Origin: DATDRQ01 sp035291645 | Lineage (GTDB): Bacteria; Chloroflexota; Anaerolineae; Anaerolineales; UBA4823 | Length of the DNA stretch: 5,828 bases | Reading direction: 5' to 3' | Assembly (NCBI GenBank): GCA_035291645.1 | Contig: DATDRQ010000102.1 | Location: 1-5,828 of the forward strand | In this document: one piece after another, positions 1 to 5,662 of the stretch | How positions within the stretch are numbered: position 1 is the first letter of the stretch | Layout of the letters: every line of letters begins with the position of its first letter | Program-made: the position numbers and the translations under genes | Notes under the pieces: generated by a model | Seen by the model: only the letters and a program-made list of their open reading frames with translations | Databases searched by the model: none | Told to the model about the DNA's origin: nothing

Positions 1-1
1 C

Positions 2-148
2 GGGCTGCTGGAAGCGGCCAATTTGAGTACTTTCGCGGATAATATCGGCATTCCGCTTTTTATCAGCCTGGGGCACGCGGTAGCCGGGTTCATCGGCGGG
101 CTGGCTACCTTCGCAGTTTGGTTTAGCCTGGAAAAAGCGAAGGACTGA
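2..148 (+). CDS. C-terminal end of a membrane protein (partial, family not recognised)
   Basis: The reading frame is open from the left edge to a TGA at 146-148 and gives 48 residues, beginning GLLEAANLSTFADNIG and ending FSLEKAKD. Residues 17-43 of this fragment form one hydrophobic, Gly/Ala-rich segment long enough to cross the membrane, followed by a short charged tail (LEKAKD). This is what the last transmembrane helix of an integral membrane protein looks like. Codon use is less GC-biased at third positions than in the downstream genes. The final bases lie inside the first copy of the palindromic repeat at 143-160, so the repeat contributes the last codon and the stop. No catalytic or binding motif is visible, so no function is proposed. 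The protein continues beyond the left edge. Confidence 0.7.
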   Translation, partial: GLLEAANLSTFADNIGIPLFISLGHAVAGFIGGLATFAVWFSLEKAKD

Positions 149-235
149 AGTCGTCACTACGGGGAGATCAATCGTAGTAACGACTTTAGTCGTTACTACA
201 GACGATTCGACCGTTGTAACGACTTTAGTCGATTA
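143..235. repeat. Three phased copies of a 26-base palindrome (39-base period)
   Basis: The complete copy is 174-199: arms GTAGTAACGACT and AGTCGTTACTAC are perfect 12-base complements around a TT centre. Copy 3 (213-231) matches the first 19 bases with one change but has lost most of the right arm. Copy 1 (143-160) matches the right half at 15 of 18 positions and lacks a left arm. The GACT core starts at 143, 182 and 221, exactly 39 bases apart each time, while the 13-base spacers are poorly conserved. There is no T-tract, so this is not an intrinsic terminator. It may be a dispersed intergenic palindrome family, or a set of phased protein-binding sites ahead of the promoter at 246. The repeat is certain; its role is not. 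Confidence 0.85.
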
Positions 236-245
236 TTTCGAGTAG

Positions 246-251
246 TATAAT
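246..251 (+). promoter_or_regulatory. Candidate -10 box for the DUF5661-like gene
   Basis: A perfect TATAAT lies 51 bases before the ATG at 303. The expected -35 position (about 223-228, CTTTAG) does not match TTGACA and falls inside the third palindrome copy. If this is a real promoter it is therefore weak at -35, activator-dependent, or blocked by whatever binds the palindrome. Transcription would start near 258 and leave a 5' leader of about 45 bases. Confidence 0.4.
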
Positions 252-302
252 TCATCACAAGTTCACCTCAATCTATCCCATATCATCGTTCCGGAGGTTT
301 GC

Positions 303-740
303 ATGGAACTTCCCGATTACATCCCCACCGCCGAAGTGCAGCGCGTCTGCCGCCAGCTATCCCTGCGCGATTGGACCGGGTTGGGCGACAGCCAGGTTGA
401 CGGATCGGAGGCCTACCGCATCCAGCAGGAGGTCGGCGGGGAAGCCCAGCTGGTCTCCACCGCCGAGTTCCGCAAAGGGCTGGAGGTCGAGCTCGAACAC
501 GGCCTGCGTTTCCCCGACACCAACGTCACCAACAACCATCCCATCCTGACCGGCAAGATCGTCGCCGCCCACCTGAAAGAATCGCTGGACTACTACAAGC
601 GGCTGGAGATCGCCGAGCTGGAAGGGGACCTGCTGAAGGCGTTCAAGTCCCAGGATTTGGAAAAAGCCAGCGCCAAATACCGCGCCCTGGTCGCCGCCCG
701 CCAGGCTCTGGCCCAGGGGGAATGGTCGCAGCTGCAGTAA
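303..740 (+). CDS. DUF5661-like small soluble protein
   Basis: A 145-residue protein. The start is fixed by GGAGG at 293-297, five bases before the ATG. The segment FRKGLEVELEHG (residues 57-68), followed by DTNVTNNHPILTGKI and then AHLKESLDYYKRLEIAE, is the signature I associate with DUF5661. That family is built on an ELEHG...VTND(D)P..TGKIA.AHL.E..DYY.RL pattern and has no established function. The conserved part covers about residues 50-105. The C-terminal 40 residues are a charged, Ala/Lys/Glu-rich amphipathic helix, and the N-terminal 45 residues look unrelated to the core. There is no signal peptide or membrane segment, so it should be cytoplasmic. It lies 63 bases upstream of the PLD gene on the same strand with no terminator between, so co-transcription is possible. 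The family assignment is from motif memory. Confidence 0.78.
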   Translation: MELPDYIPTAEVQRVCRQLSLRDWTGLGDSQVDGSEAYRIQQEVGGEAQLVSTAEFRKGLEVELEHGLRFPDTNVTNNHPILTGKIVAAHLKESLDYYKRLEIAELEGDLLKAFKSQDLEKASAKYRALVAARQALAQGEWSQLQ

Positions 741-803
741 GTGTGGGCGCGGTCTCCGGACCACAGATCCTTCATCCGTTTGAACAAATTACCAGCTTCG
801 TAG

Positions 804-3800
804 ATGAATAATCGACGCGCCGCATATCTCAGGTACATGCTTACCGCTGCCCTCGGCTATGGCCTGGGCGCCATAGCGGGGGCCGCGCTATTCAGCCTGC
901 TAATGCGCCTGCATGTGATCGGATCGCTGGTCCCGCAGGGCCAGCCGCTGGTGCGCTTATATGCAGCCATCCTCGAGGTGCTGATCGGCCTGGCAGCCAG
1001 TGGCGCCGTCACCGGGGCGGCCGGCGGCTGGGCGCTCGCCCGGATCGATCCGCTCTACCTGCGCCGGCGCTACCTGTGGCGCAGCGGGATCGCCTTCGCC
1101 GTTGCCCAGGTGCTCTTCCTGCTGTACCTGCTGCTCGCCGCCCTGCTGGCGCTGTATAACAACGGTACGACCCGCGCACCGTGGGGGGCGATCGCCCTGT
1201 TCGGCCTGTACGGGCTGGTCTACGGGCTGGTCGCCGGGTTGATCCTGGGATTATCGACGACCCGCTTGCGGGAAAGCTGGCGTGCCATCCTGGCCTCGGC
1301 GGCCGGTTTCGCCCTGGGCGGCGGCCTGCTGGGCTACCTGCTCTGGCTGGCCTTCCTGCCTACCAGACGGGAGGCGCGTCCCTTCGGCGGCCTGGGATTG
1401 GCCTTCGGGTTGCTCTTCCTGCTGCACGCCGTGGGGGGCGCCTGGTTGGGGGCGGCTTACACCTCGATCGCCGGGCGGCGCGCCATCCCAGAAGGGGAGT
1501 CTAAGCCGGCGCCGCGCTGGCTGCGGGTCGCCGGGTTCGCCGCCCTGATCCTGTTGGTACTGGCGCTTGTCTCCAACCTGCGCCAGATCGCCGATTTCCT
1601 GACCATCCACCCGGGCTCGCTCTCCGAGCAGCTGACCAGCCTCACCGTGGGCGTCCAGTGGCAGGACGCAATCGACCTGGCTACTGAGCCGGCCGAAGAG
1701 CAGGACCCGGGTTACGGTTATACACTGGCAGCCGGCCCGCAGCCTGGATCGGCCGTGGCAGCCTGGTCGCAGGGCAACCCGCCGGAGATCGCCCTGGCTG
1801 AGGTCGAGGCGCAGGCGGGCACGGCTCCCACCCCGGGAGAACAGCGCAACCTGTCGCAGACCCCGGGGATTGGCTCGATCTCTCCCGACCTGGTCGTGGA
1901 TCCGTCCGGTGCAGGCCACGCGGTCTGGGTGGAGCAGACCGCGGCCGGCGGGCAGGTCGTCTACAGCCGCTGCGCCTTGGATGAGTGCACCGCGCCGGTG
2001 ACGCTGTCCGACCCGGAGCAGCCCGCCTGTCCAGGCGCTGCTCCCACCGGGGCGGCGCGGCCTACAATCGCCAGCGACAGCGACGGCAACCTGCTGGTGG
2101 CCTGGGAGGCGGGTGGCGCGCTGGTTTACTCGGCCTGGTTGGCAGGCGACGCGCCGCCCGGCGAACCATCCGGCTGCCTGGCCGGTTTGCCCGGCCCGGA
2201 CGCCCCGCAGGGCGGTTTCCAGCCGCAACTGGCGGGCGGCGGACCGGATTCCTTCGTGGTCGCCTATACCCTTCCGGCCGGGGCCGGTGGGACGCGCGTG
2301 GCGGCGCAGACCTACTCTGCCGGTCTTTGGTCGCAGCCGGTCGATCTGGGCGCCGGGGCATACCCGACTGTCACCGGCGGGCAGGGGGGCCAGTTCCACC
2401 TGGCCTGGTGCAATGCCCAGGCCCGGCTCGTCGTGCAGACGCTGGGCGGGGAAGCGGAAAGCCTGGCCTTCCCGCCCTGCCTGGCCCGCCCGGCGCTGGC
2501 TCAGGATGGGGATGGCGCCTTGCACGTCTTGTGGGGGTCGGACCGGGTGATCAATACCGCGGGCGTGGAGAACCCCGGCCTGTTCCTGTACGAGAGCATC
2601 CGTCTGCCAGATGGCTGGTCCGAGCCGGCCATCATCGCCGGCCCGCACACGGTGGCCTCCCCGCTCGCCGCCAGCCAGCCCGGCGTAGGCCTGTACGCGG
2701 CCTGGCTGAGCGCCCGGCAGGACGCCCCGGTGCTGTCCTTCGCAACCCAGCCGGTCTACACCTGCTCGCCGGAGACGCTCTCCCCGGCCGGCAGGGTCGT
2801 CCTGGAAGCGCTCTCCCAGCCGGAATTCCGCCCGGCGGGGGATCCGATCCCCTTCTGCCAGAACCGCTTCGCCGGATTCGTCTACATGCCCAATCCCGAA
2901 CCGGCCTTCAGTCCCCTGCCGGCCAGTGAGAACGGCGGTTTCGATACGGTCGCCCAGATCGCCGGCCGGGTCGAGTACGAGCTGCTCTTCGCCACCATGG
3001 AGTACGCCCCGGACGAAGACGACCTGAACCCGGGCAGCGTCCTGGCGCAGGAGATCGCCCAGCTCTACCAGCAGGTCAAGGCCGACCCGGCGCGCTATCC
3101 GAAAGGCCTGACGGTGCGCATCCTGCTGGGGAATTACCCCGAGCTGTCGAATTTTGTGTGGGGAGAGCAAATCTGGGATGCGCTGGCGGACCTGCGCGAG
3201 GCGGGCGTGGAGGAGATGGTTAACCCGGAGATCGGCTGGAAGTTGGAAGTCGCCAATTTCGACGGGACTTTTCCGCACAGCCATACCAAATTTTTCGTCA
3301 TCGACGGGGAGCTGCTCATGGCGGCCGGCTTTAATTACGGCTACCTGCACTACCCGCGCCAGCACCCTTCTCAGAAAGGCGATGACCTGACCGACCTGGG
3401 GTTGATCGTCGATGGGCCGGTTGCCCAGGAAGCCATGCAGGCTTTCGACGATATGTGGGAGGGCGGTCGCCAGATCCATTGCCCGGACTTCTACCCTGCC
3501 ATTCCGGACCTGTGGACGCTGACCTGCCAGGAGAGGACTGCCCAGGTTAGCCATATCCCGGAGGTGTTGCGATACGCCCCCTTTGGAGCGGCGGGGGGGA
3601 ATTCCTTCTCGCTTTTCCGCAACACCAACTACCATGCTGCGGATGAAGCCATCCGTCAGGTGATCGCCTCTGCCCAGAGCAGCCTGGACATCTTCGAGGT
3701 TAATTTCTCGCTGAAGATTTACTGCATTCTCGATCTGCTGAACGATCAGATCTGTACCTACGAAAACCACCTGCCTTTCATGGAATCGATCGTGCAGGCG

Positions 3801-4151
3801 GTCGAACAGAACGGCGTGAAGGTGCGGGTGCTGGTCGAGAAGATGAACATGAACGGCATGGAGAACAAGGTCGCTGGCAGGGAGCTTTTGCGCGAGCTGG
3901 ATCGACGCGGGCTGAGCGACAATGTTGAAATCCGTTTCTTTGGGGGGCGCATGCACACCAAGGCGTTTCTGATCGACCAGGAGCTGGTCTTCGTTGGCAG
4001 CCAGAATTTCCATTACAGCGCCTGGGGCGAGGGCGGCCTGGCGGAATACAGCCTGGCTTCGGATGATCCCCAGGCGATCGAGCGCTTGCAGGACGAGTTC
4101 AATTATTACTGGGAGCAGGGTATCCCGTTTGAGGAATACCTGCAGCAGTAG
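804..4151 (+). CDS. Seven-TM, beta-propeller, phospholipase D-superfamily ectoenzyme
   Basis: An 1115-residue, three-part protein. Residues 12-34, 53-79, 94-117, 127-151, 160-185, 194-222 and 240-258 are hydrophobic segments. Arg-rich stretches at 1-10, 80-93, 152-160 and 224-240 fit an inside N-terminus, which puts everything after residue 260 outside. Residues 315-649 carry seven units of the type 'P.la.d.dG.l.vaW', with key motifs AVAAW, HAVW, LLVAW, FVVAY, FHLAW, LHVLW and LYAAW, as expected for a seven-bladed BNR/sialidase-like propeller. Residues 711-1108 form a PLD domain with two HKD motifs: H827-K829-D834, followed by AAGFN, and H1051-K1053-D1058, followed by GSQN. Both catalytic halves are therefore intact, and phosphodiester cleavage or phosphatidyl transfer is likely; the substrate (lipid, nucleic acid or other) is unknown. 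All 12 cysteines are in the outer part. The ATG at 804 directly follows an in-frame TAG. No Shine-Dalgarno is visible, and Met12 (base 837) is an alternative start. Confidence 0.88.
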   Translation: MNNRRAAYLRYMLTAALGYGLGAIAGAALFSLLMRLHVIGSLVPQGQPLVRLYAAILEVLIGLAASGAVTGAAGGWALARIDPLYLRRRYLWRSGIAFAVAQVLFLLYLLLAALLALYNNGTTRAPWGAIALFGLYGLVYGLVAGLILGLSTTRLRESWRAILASAAGFALGGGLLGYLLWLAFLPTRREARPFGGLGLAFGLLFLLHAVGGAWLGAAYTSIAGRRAIPEGESKPAPRWLRVAGFAALILLVLALVSNLRQIADFLTIHPGSLSEQLTSLTVGVQWQDAIDLATEPAEEQDPGYGYTLAAGPQPGSAVAAWSQGNPPEIALAEVEAQAGTAPTPGEQRNLSQTPGIGSISPDLVVDPSGAGHAVWVEQTAAGGQVVYSRCALDECTAPVTLSDPEQPACPGAAPTGAARPTIASDSDGNLLVAWEAGGALVYSAWLAGDAPPGEPSGCLAGLPGPDAPQGGFQPQLAGGGPDSFVVAYTLPAGAGGTRVAAQTYSAGLWSQPVDLGAGAYPTVTGGQGGQFHLAWCNAQARLVVQTLGGEAESLAFPPCLARPALAQDGDGALHVLWGSDRVINTAGVENPGLFLYESIRLPDGWSEPAIIAGPHTVASPLAASQPGVGLYAAWLSARQDAPVLSFATQPVYTCSPETLSPAGRVVLEALSQPEFRPAGDPIPFCQNRFAGFVYMPNPEPAFSPLPASENGGFDTVAQIAGRVEYELLFATMEYAPDEDDLNPGSVLAQEIAQLYQQVKADPARYPKGLTVRILLGNYPELSNFVWGEQIWDALADLREAGVEEMVNPEIGWKLEVANFDGTFPHSHTKFFVIDGELLMAAGFNYGYLHYPRQHPSQKGDDLTDLGLIVDGPVAQEAMQAFDDMWEGGRQIHCPDFYPAIPDLWTLTCQERTAQVSHIPEVLRYAPFGAAGGNSFSLFRNTNYHAADEAIRQVIASAQSSLDIFEVNFSLKIYCILDLLNDQICTYENHLPFMESIVQAVEQNGVKVRVLVEKMNMNGMENKVAGRELLRELDRRGLSDNVEIRFFGGRMHTKAFLIDQELVFVGSQNFHYSAWGEGGLAEYSLASDDPQAIERLQDEFNYYWEQGIPFEEYLQQ

Positions 4152-4227
4152 GGCGAGTTTCCAACCCGCCGAACAGAAGGCTTCCGGAGTCCAGGTTTTA
4201 GGCGATTACCAAGTTTTCGATCCAACC

Positions 4228-4256
4228 TTGACGACTGCTCGAATCCTGGGTAAACT
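4228..4256 (+). promoter_or_regulatory. Sigma70-type promoter for the leader / RIO transcript
   Basis: TTGACG (4228-4233, five of six consensus) and TAAACT (4251-4256, four of six) are separated by exactly 17 bases. Transcription would begin near 4263, at the first copy of CCGGTTAATCA and a small GGTTA/TAACC inverted repeat (4264-4268 and 4274-4278). The position fits a transcript reading into the 21-codon ORF, the terminator and, on read-through, the RIO gene. Confidence 0.5.
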
Positions 4257-4261
4257 AATCT

Positions 4262-4272
4262 CCGGTTAATCA
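4262..4272 (+). repeat. Direct repeat CCGGTTAATCA, copy 1
   Basis: An exact 11-base match to 4530-4540. This copy sits at the predicted transcription start of the 4228-4256 promoter and overlaps the inverted repeat GGTTA-ATCAA-TAACC (4264-4278). It may be an operator or the first hairpin of the transcript; chance duplication is not excluded. Confidence 0.5.
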
Positions 4273-4308
4273 ATAACCTATCTTTGAAGGAAGGAGGCGC
4301 ATCAATTT

Positions 4309-4374
4309 ATGGAAGCCATCTCGACAGCTGAACTGCGATGCTTGAACGCGTCTCCTGATGGAGGGACGGGCTAA
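4309..4374 (+). CDS. 21-codon leader ORF with a strong but sequestered ribosome site
   Basis: Starts at ATG 4309 and stops at TAA 4372-4374; the peptide is MEAISTAELRCLNASPDGGTG. AAGGAGG (4291-4297) lies 11 bases upstream, the best Shine-Dalgarno in the window. That GGAGG is the 5' strand of helix 1 of the candidate leader, and the stop codon falls in the loop of helix 2. Ribosome movement over this ORF would therefore open both helices just before the terminator at 4405. The peptide has no membrane segment and no run of one amino acid of the kind seen in amino-acid attenuators. It resembles no protein I know. It may be a regulatory leader peptide, a small protein, or an incidental ORF in a structured RNA. 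Confidence 0.4.
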   Translation: MEAISTAELRCLNASPDGGTG

Positions 4375-4404
4375 CCCCGTTCACCCCTCGACCGGAATTC
4401 TCAG

Positions 4405-4435
4405 CCGCAGGCGCGCGTTCGCCTGCGGTTTTTTT
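4405..4435 (+). terminator. Rho-independent terminator
   Basis: CCGCAGGCG (4405-4413) and CGCCTGCGG (4420-4428) form a perfect nine-pair GC-rich stem with a six-base loop (CGCGTT), followed directly by seven T residues (4429-4435). It works on the + strand only, since there is no A-run on the other side. It would end transcripts from the PLD gene and from the 4228-4256 promoter, so RIO expression needs read-through or a separate promoter. Confidence 0.9.
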
Positions 4436-4529
4436 ATTTCCTGGCGGAGCATATGCCGCCGGTCGAGCTGGCCGGCCTCCCCGCAAGGTTTGCCAGAAGA
4501 TCAATACCATTCATATCGGTTTAAAAAAA

Positions 4530-4540
4530 CCGGTTAATCA
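4530..4540 (+). repeat. Direct repeat CCGGTTAATCA, copy 2
   Basis: An exact match to 4262-4272. It lies 19 bases before the RIO start codon and overlaps the 3' arm of the CGGTTT/AAACCG hairpin (4517-4532). If a protein binds this 11-mer, this copy is placed to affect the start of RIO transcription or translation. Confidence 0.5.
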
Positions 4541-4558
4541 CTACAGGACAAACCGACG

Positions 4559-5593
4559 ATGTTTTCTGAGGACGAACTCAACGAATACGCGGGCCTGCCC
4601 CGCATCAAGAACATGCCTCCGGCAAATGGCCGGGCGAACAAGAAGAAAGCCAATCCCGCCGCCCGCCAGGCGGCTGTGCAGATCCAAGCCAGCCTGGCGG
4701 AACAGGACGAAGAGCAGCGCGACTACGCCTTCACCTACGACGCCTCCCGCCACGAGCGCCTGTGGATCATGGACTCGCTGGGCGCCTTCTATGAGCTACG
4801 CTGGTTCTCGGACGTGCTGCGCCTGGTCAAAGGCGGCAAGGAAGCTTCCGTGTACCAGTGCCAGGTGCCGCCCGGCTCCCCAGTCAGGGACAGCTACCTG
4901 GCCGCCAAGGTGTACCGCCCTCGCCAGTTCCGCAGCCTGAAGAATGACTTCCTGTACCGCGAGGGCCGCGCCGACCTGGACATCAACGGCAACGTGGTGC
5001 TGGACGACGGCATGCTGCACGCCATGCGTAAGCGCACCGCCTACGGGCGCGAGCTGCTGCACACCTCCTGGATCGGGCACGAGTACAAGACACTGCAGGC
5101 GCTGCACGCCGCCGGTTGCGATGTGCCCCAGCCCTTTGCCAGCGGCGACAATGCCATCCTGATGGGCTATATCGGCGGCGACGAGCTGGCCGCGCCGACT
5201 CTCAATACCGTAGAGCTGGACCCGGTGGAAGCCCTGCAGCTCTACCAGCGCGCCCTGTACAATATCGAGCTGATGCTGGCCCACGGGCGGGTCCACGGCG
5301 ACCTGTCGGCCTTCAACATCCTGTACTGGGAGGGCGAGATCACCCTGATCGACTTTCCCCAGGCGATTGTGCCAGGCGAGAACCGCAGCGCTTACCCGAT
5401 CTTCGAACGTGACGTGACGCGGGTGTGCGAGTACTTCGCCCGCCAGGGCATCCGCAGCCAGCCGCAGCAGGTGGCGGAGAAGCTGTGGAAGGCGCACCAC
5501 TTGCGCCACAGACCGGAGATCGACCTGCGCCTGTTGGACGCCGGAGACGAGCGCGACCGGCGGCTGTGGCAAAGCCAGCGTGAGGAGGAGTAG
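4559..5593 (+). CDS. RIO-family atypical protein kinase
   Basis: A 344-residue soluble protein. The glycine-rich loop is KGGKEASVY (91-99), matching the S/T-GKEAxVY form of RIO1 kinases. The ATP-binding lysine is K117 in AAKVYR. The segment WIGHEYKTLQALHAAG (171-186) matches the RIO helix preceding the hinge, followed by ILMGYIGGDE. The catalytic loop HGDLSAFNIL (246-255) supplies D248 and N253, and LIDFPQA (263-269) supplies the metal-binding D265. ERDVTRVCEYFARQGI (283-298) is the typical RIO C-lobe helix. The activation loop is absent, as in all RIO kinases, so it is an ATP-dependent Ser/Thr kinase or ATPase with all key residues present. The substrate is unknown, because bacteria lack the 40S maturation step served by eukaryotic and archaeal homologues. 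Residues 20-50 are a basic, probably flexible N-terminal extension. AGGA at 4545-4548 precedes the ATG by 10 bases. Confidence 0.9.
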   Translation: MFSEDELNEYAGLPRIKNMPPANGRANKKKANPAARQAAVQIQASLAEQDEEQRDYAFTYDASRHERLWIMDSLGAFYELRWFSDVLRLVKGGKEASVYQCQVPPGSPVRDSYLAAKVYRPRQFRSLKNDFLYREGRADLDINGNVVLDDGMLHAMRKRTAYGRELLHTSWIGHEYKTLQALHAAGCDVPQPFASGDNAILMGYIGGDELAAPTLNTVELDPVEALQLYQRALYNIELMLAHGRVHGDLSAFNILYWEGEITLIDFPQAIVPGENRSAYPIFERDVTRVCEYFARQGIRSQPQQVAEKLWKAHHLRHRPEIDLRLLDAGDERDRRLWQSQREEE

Positions 5594-5657
5594 GGGTGGG
5601 GCAAGAGGATTCTGTTACGTCTGGAAGGAATCCTTTAGCCCCGCCCCTACTCCTTTT
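5586..5657 (+). terminator. Long hairpin overlapping the RIO stop codon, probable terminator
   Basis: Bases 5586-5602 pair with 5638-5654 in 17 consecutive pairs (one G-U). After one A-A mismatch, 5604-5612 pair with 5628-5636, making about 26 pairs around a 15-base loop. Four T residues (5654-5657) follow. The stem starts inside the last codons and contains the TAG at 5591-5593. The short T-tract makes it a weaker terminator than 4405-4435. It could also protect the mRNA 3' end or be a remnant of a palindromic repeat. Confidence 0.65.
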
Positions 5658-5662
5658 CCGAT

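Larger units (their letters stand above)
4263..4435 (+). ncRNA. Candidate structured leader RNA ending in a terminator (no family recognised)
   Basis: From the predicted start near 4263 the transcript can fold into successive stems. Helix 1 pairs GGAGGCGC (4293-4300) with GCGTCTCC (4348-4355), eight pairs with one G-U. It continues as ATC (4301-4303) with GAT (4337-4339), leaving an eight-base bulge at 4340-4347. Helix 2 pairs GAGGG (4361-4365) with CCCTC (4385-4389) and ACGGG (4366-4370) with CCCGT (4376-4380), around a CTAAC loop with a TCAC bulge. The terminator hairpin follows at 4405-4428. TGAACG (4343-4348) can also pair with CGTTCA (4378-4383). I compared it from memory with common riboswitch classes (TPP, SAM, M-box, ydaO, ykkC, glycine, glutamine, yybP, fluoride) and none fits. 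It could be an attenuator ahead of the RIO gene or a free small RNA. The pairings are seen; function is inferred. Confidence 0.4.
4152..4558 (+). other. 407-base regulatory gap between the PLD and RIO genes
   Basis: No full-length gene is supported here. In order it holds: about 75 bases with nothing recognised; a promoter (4228-4256); a foldable leader with a 21-codon ORF (4263-4404); an intrinsic terminator (4405-4435); and a 123-base approach to the RIO start. That approach includes a 9-base complement (CCGGTCGAG, 4459-4467) to CTCGACCGG at 4387-4395, so the two could pair around the terminator. It also includes GGCGG/CCGCC arms at 4443-4447 and 4456-4460, and a small CGGTTT/AAACCG hairpin at 4517-4532. 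A second promoter for the RIO gene is only weakly supported: TTGCCA at 4490-4495 with no good -10 at the right distance. Confidence 0.7.

Noticed and set aside
143..235. CRISPR array
   Set aside because: Only three copies, two of them incomplete, with 13-base gaps; too short and too degenerate for spacers, and no cas gene is present.
751..762. Small hairpin GGTC-TCCG-GACC between the DUF5661 and PLD genes
   Set aside because: Only four pairs and no T-tract, so it is not a credible terminator.
1985..2929. A 314-codon open frame on the + strand inside the propeller region
   Set aside because: An Arg/Gly/Pro-rich translation typical of an out-of-frame reading of GC-rich DNA; it overlaps the supported frame entirely.
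1251..4013. A 920-codon open frame on the minus strand opposite the PLD gene
   Set aside because: It is a by-product of GC-rich codon bias in the + strand gene: the composition is Arg/Gly/Gln-rich, no domain motif is visible and no ribosome site precedes it, while the + frame has clear HKD and propeller motifs.
4152..4269. Open frame continuing past the PLD stop in another frame, as if a frameshifted tail
   Set aside because: The PLD domain ends naturally at its TAG with the usual F..YWE helix, and the tail overlaps a good promoter. Nothing suggests a frameshift.
4307..4510. A 67-codon minus-strand ORF in the gap before the RIO gene
   Set aside because: No ribosome site, low-complexity translation, and it runs antisense through the terminator stem.
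4796..5572. A 258-codon open frame opposite the RIO gene
   Set aside because: The + strand carries all RIO kinase motifs; the minus reading has no recognisable domain or ribosome site.
303..5593. A defence system built from PLD nuclease plus kinase
   Set aside because: The PLD domain is predicted to be outside the cell, the kinase has its own transcription unit separated by a terminator, and no known defence partner is present.
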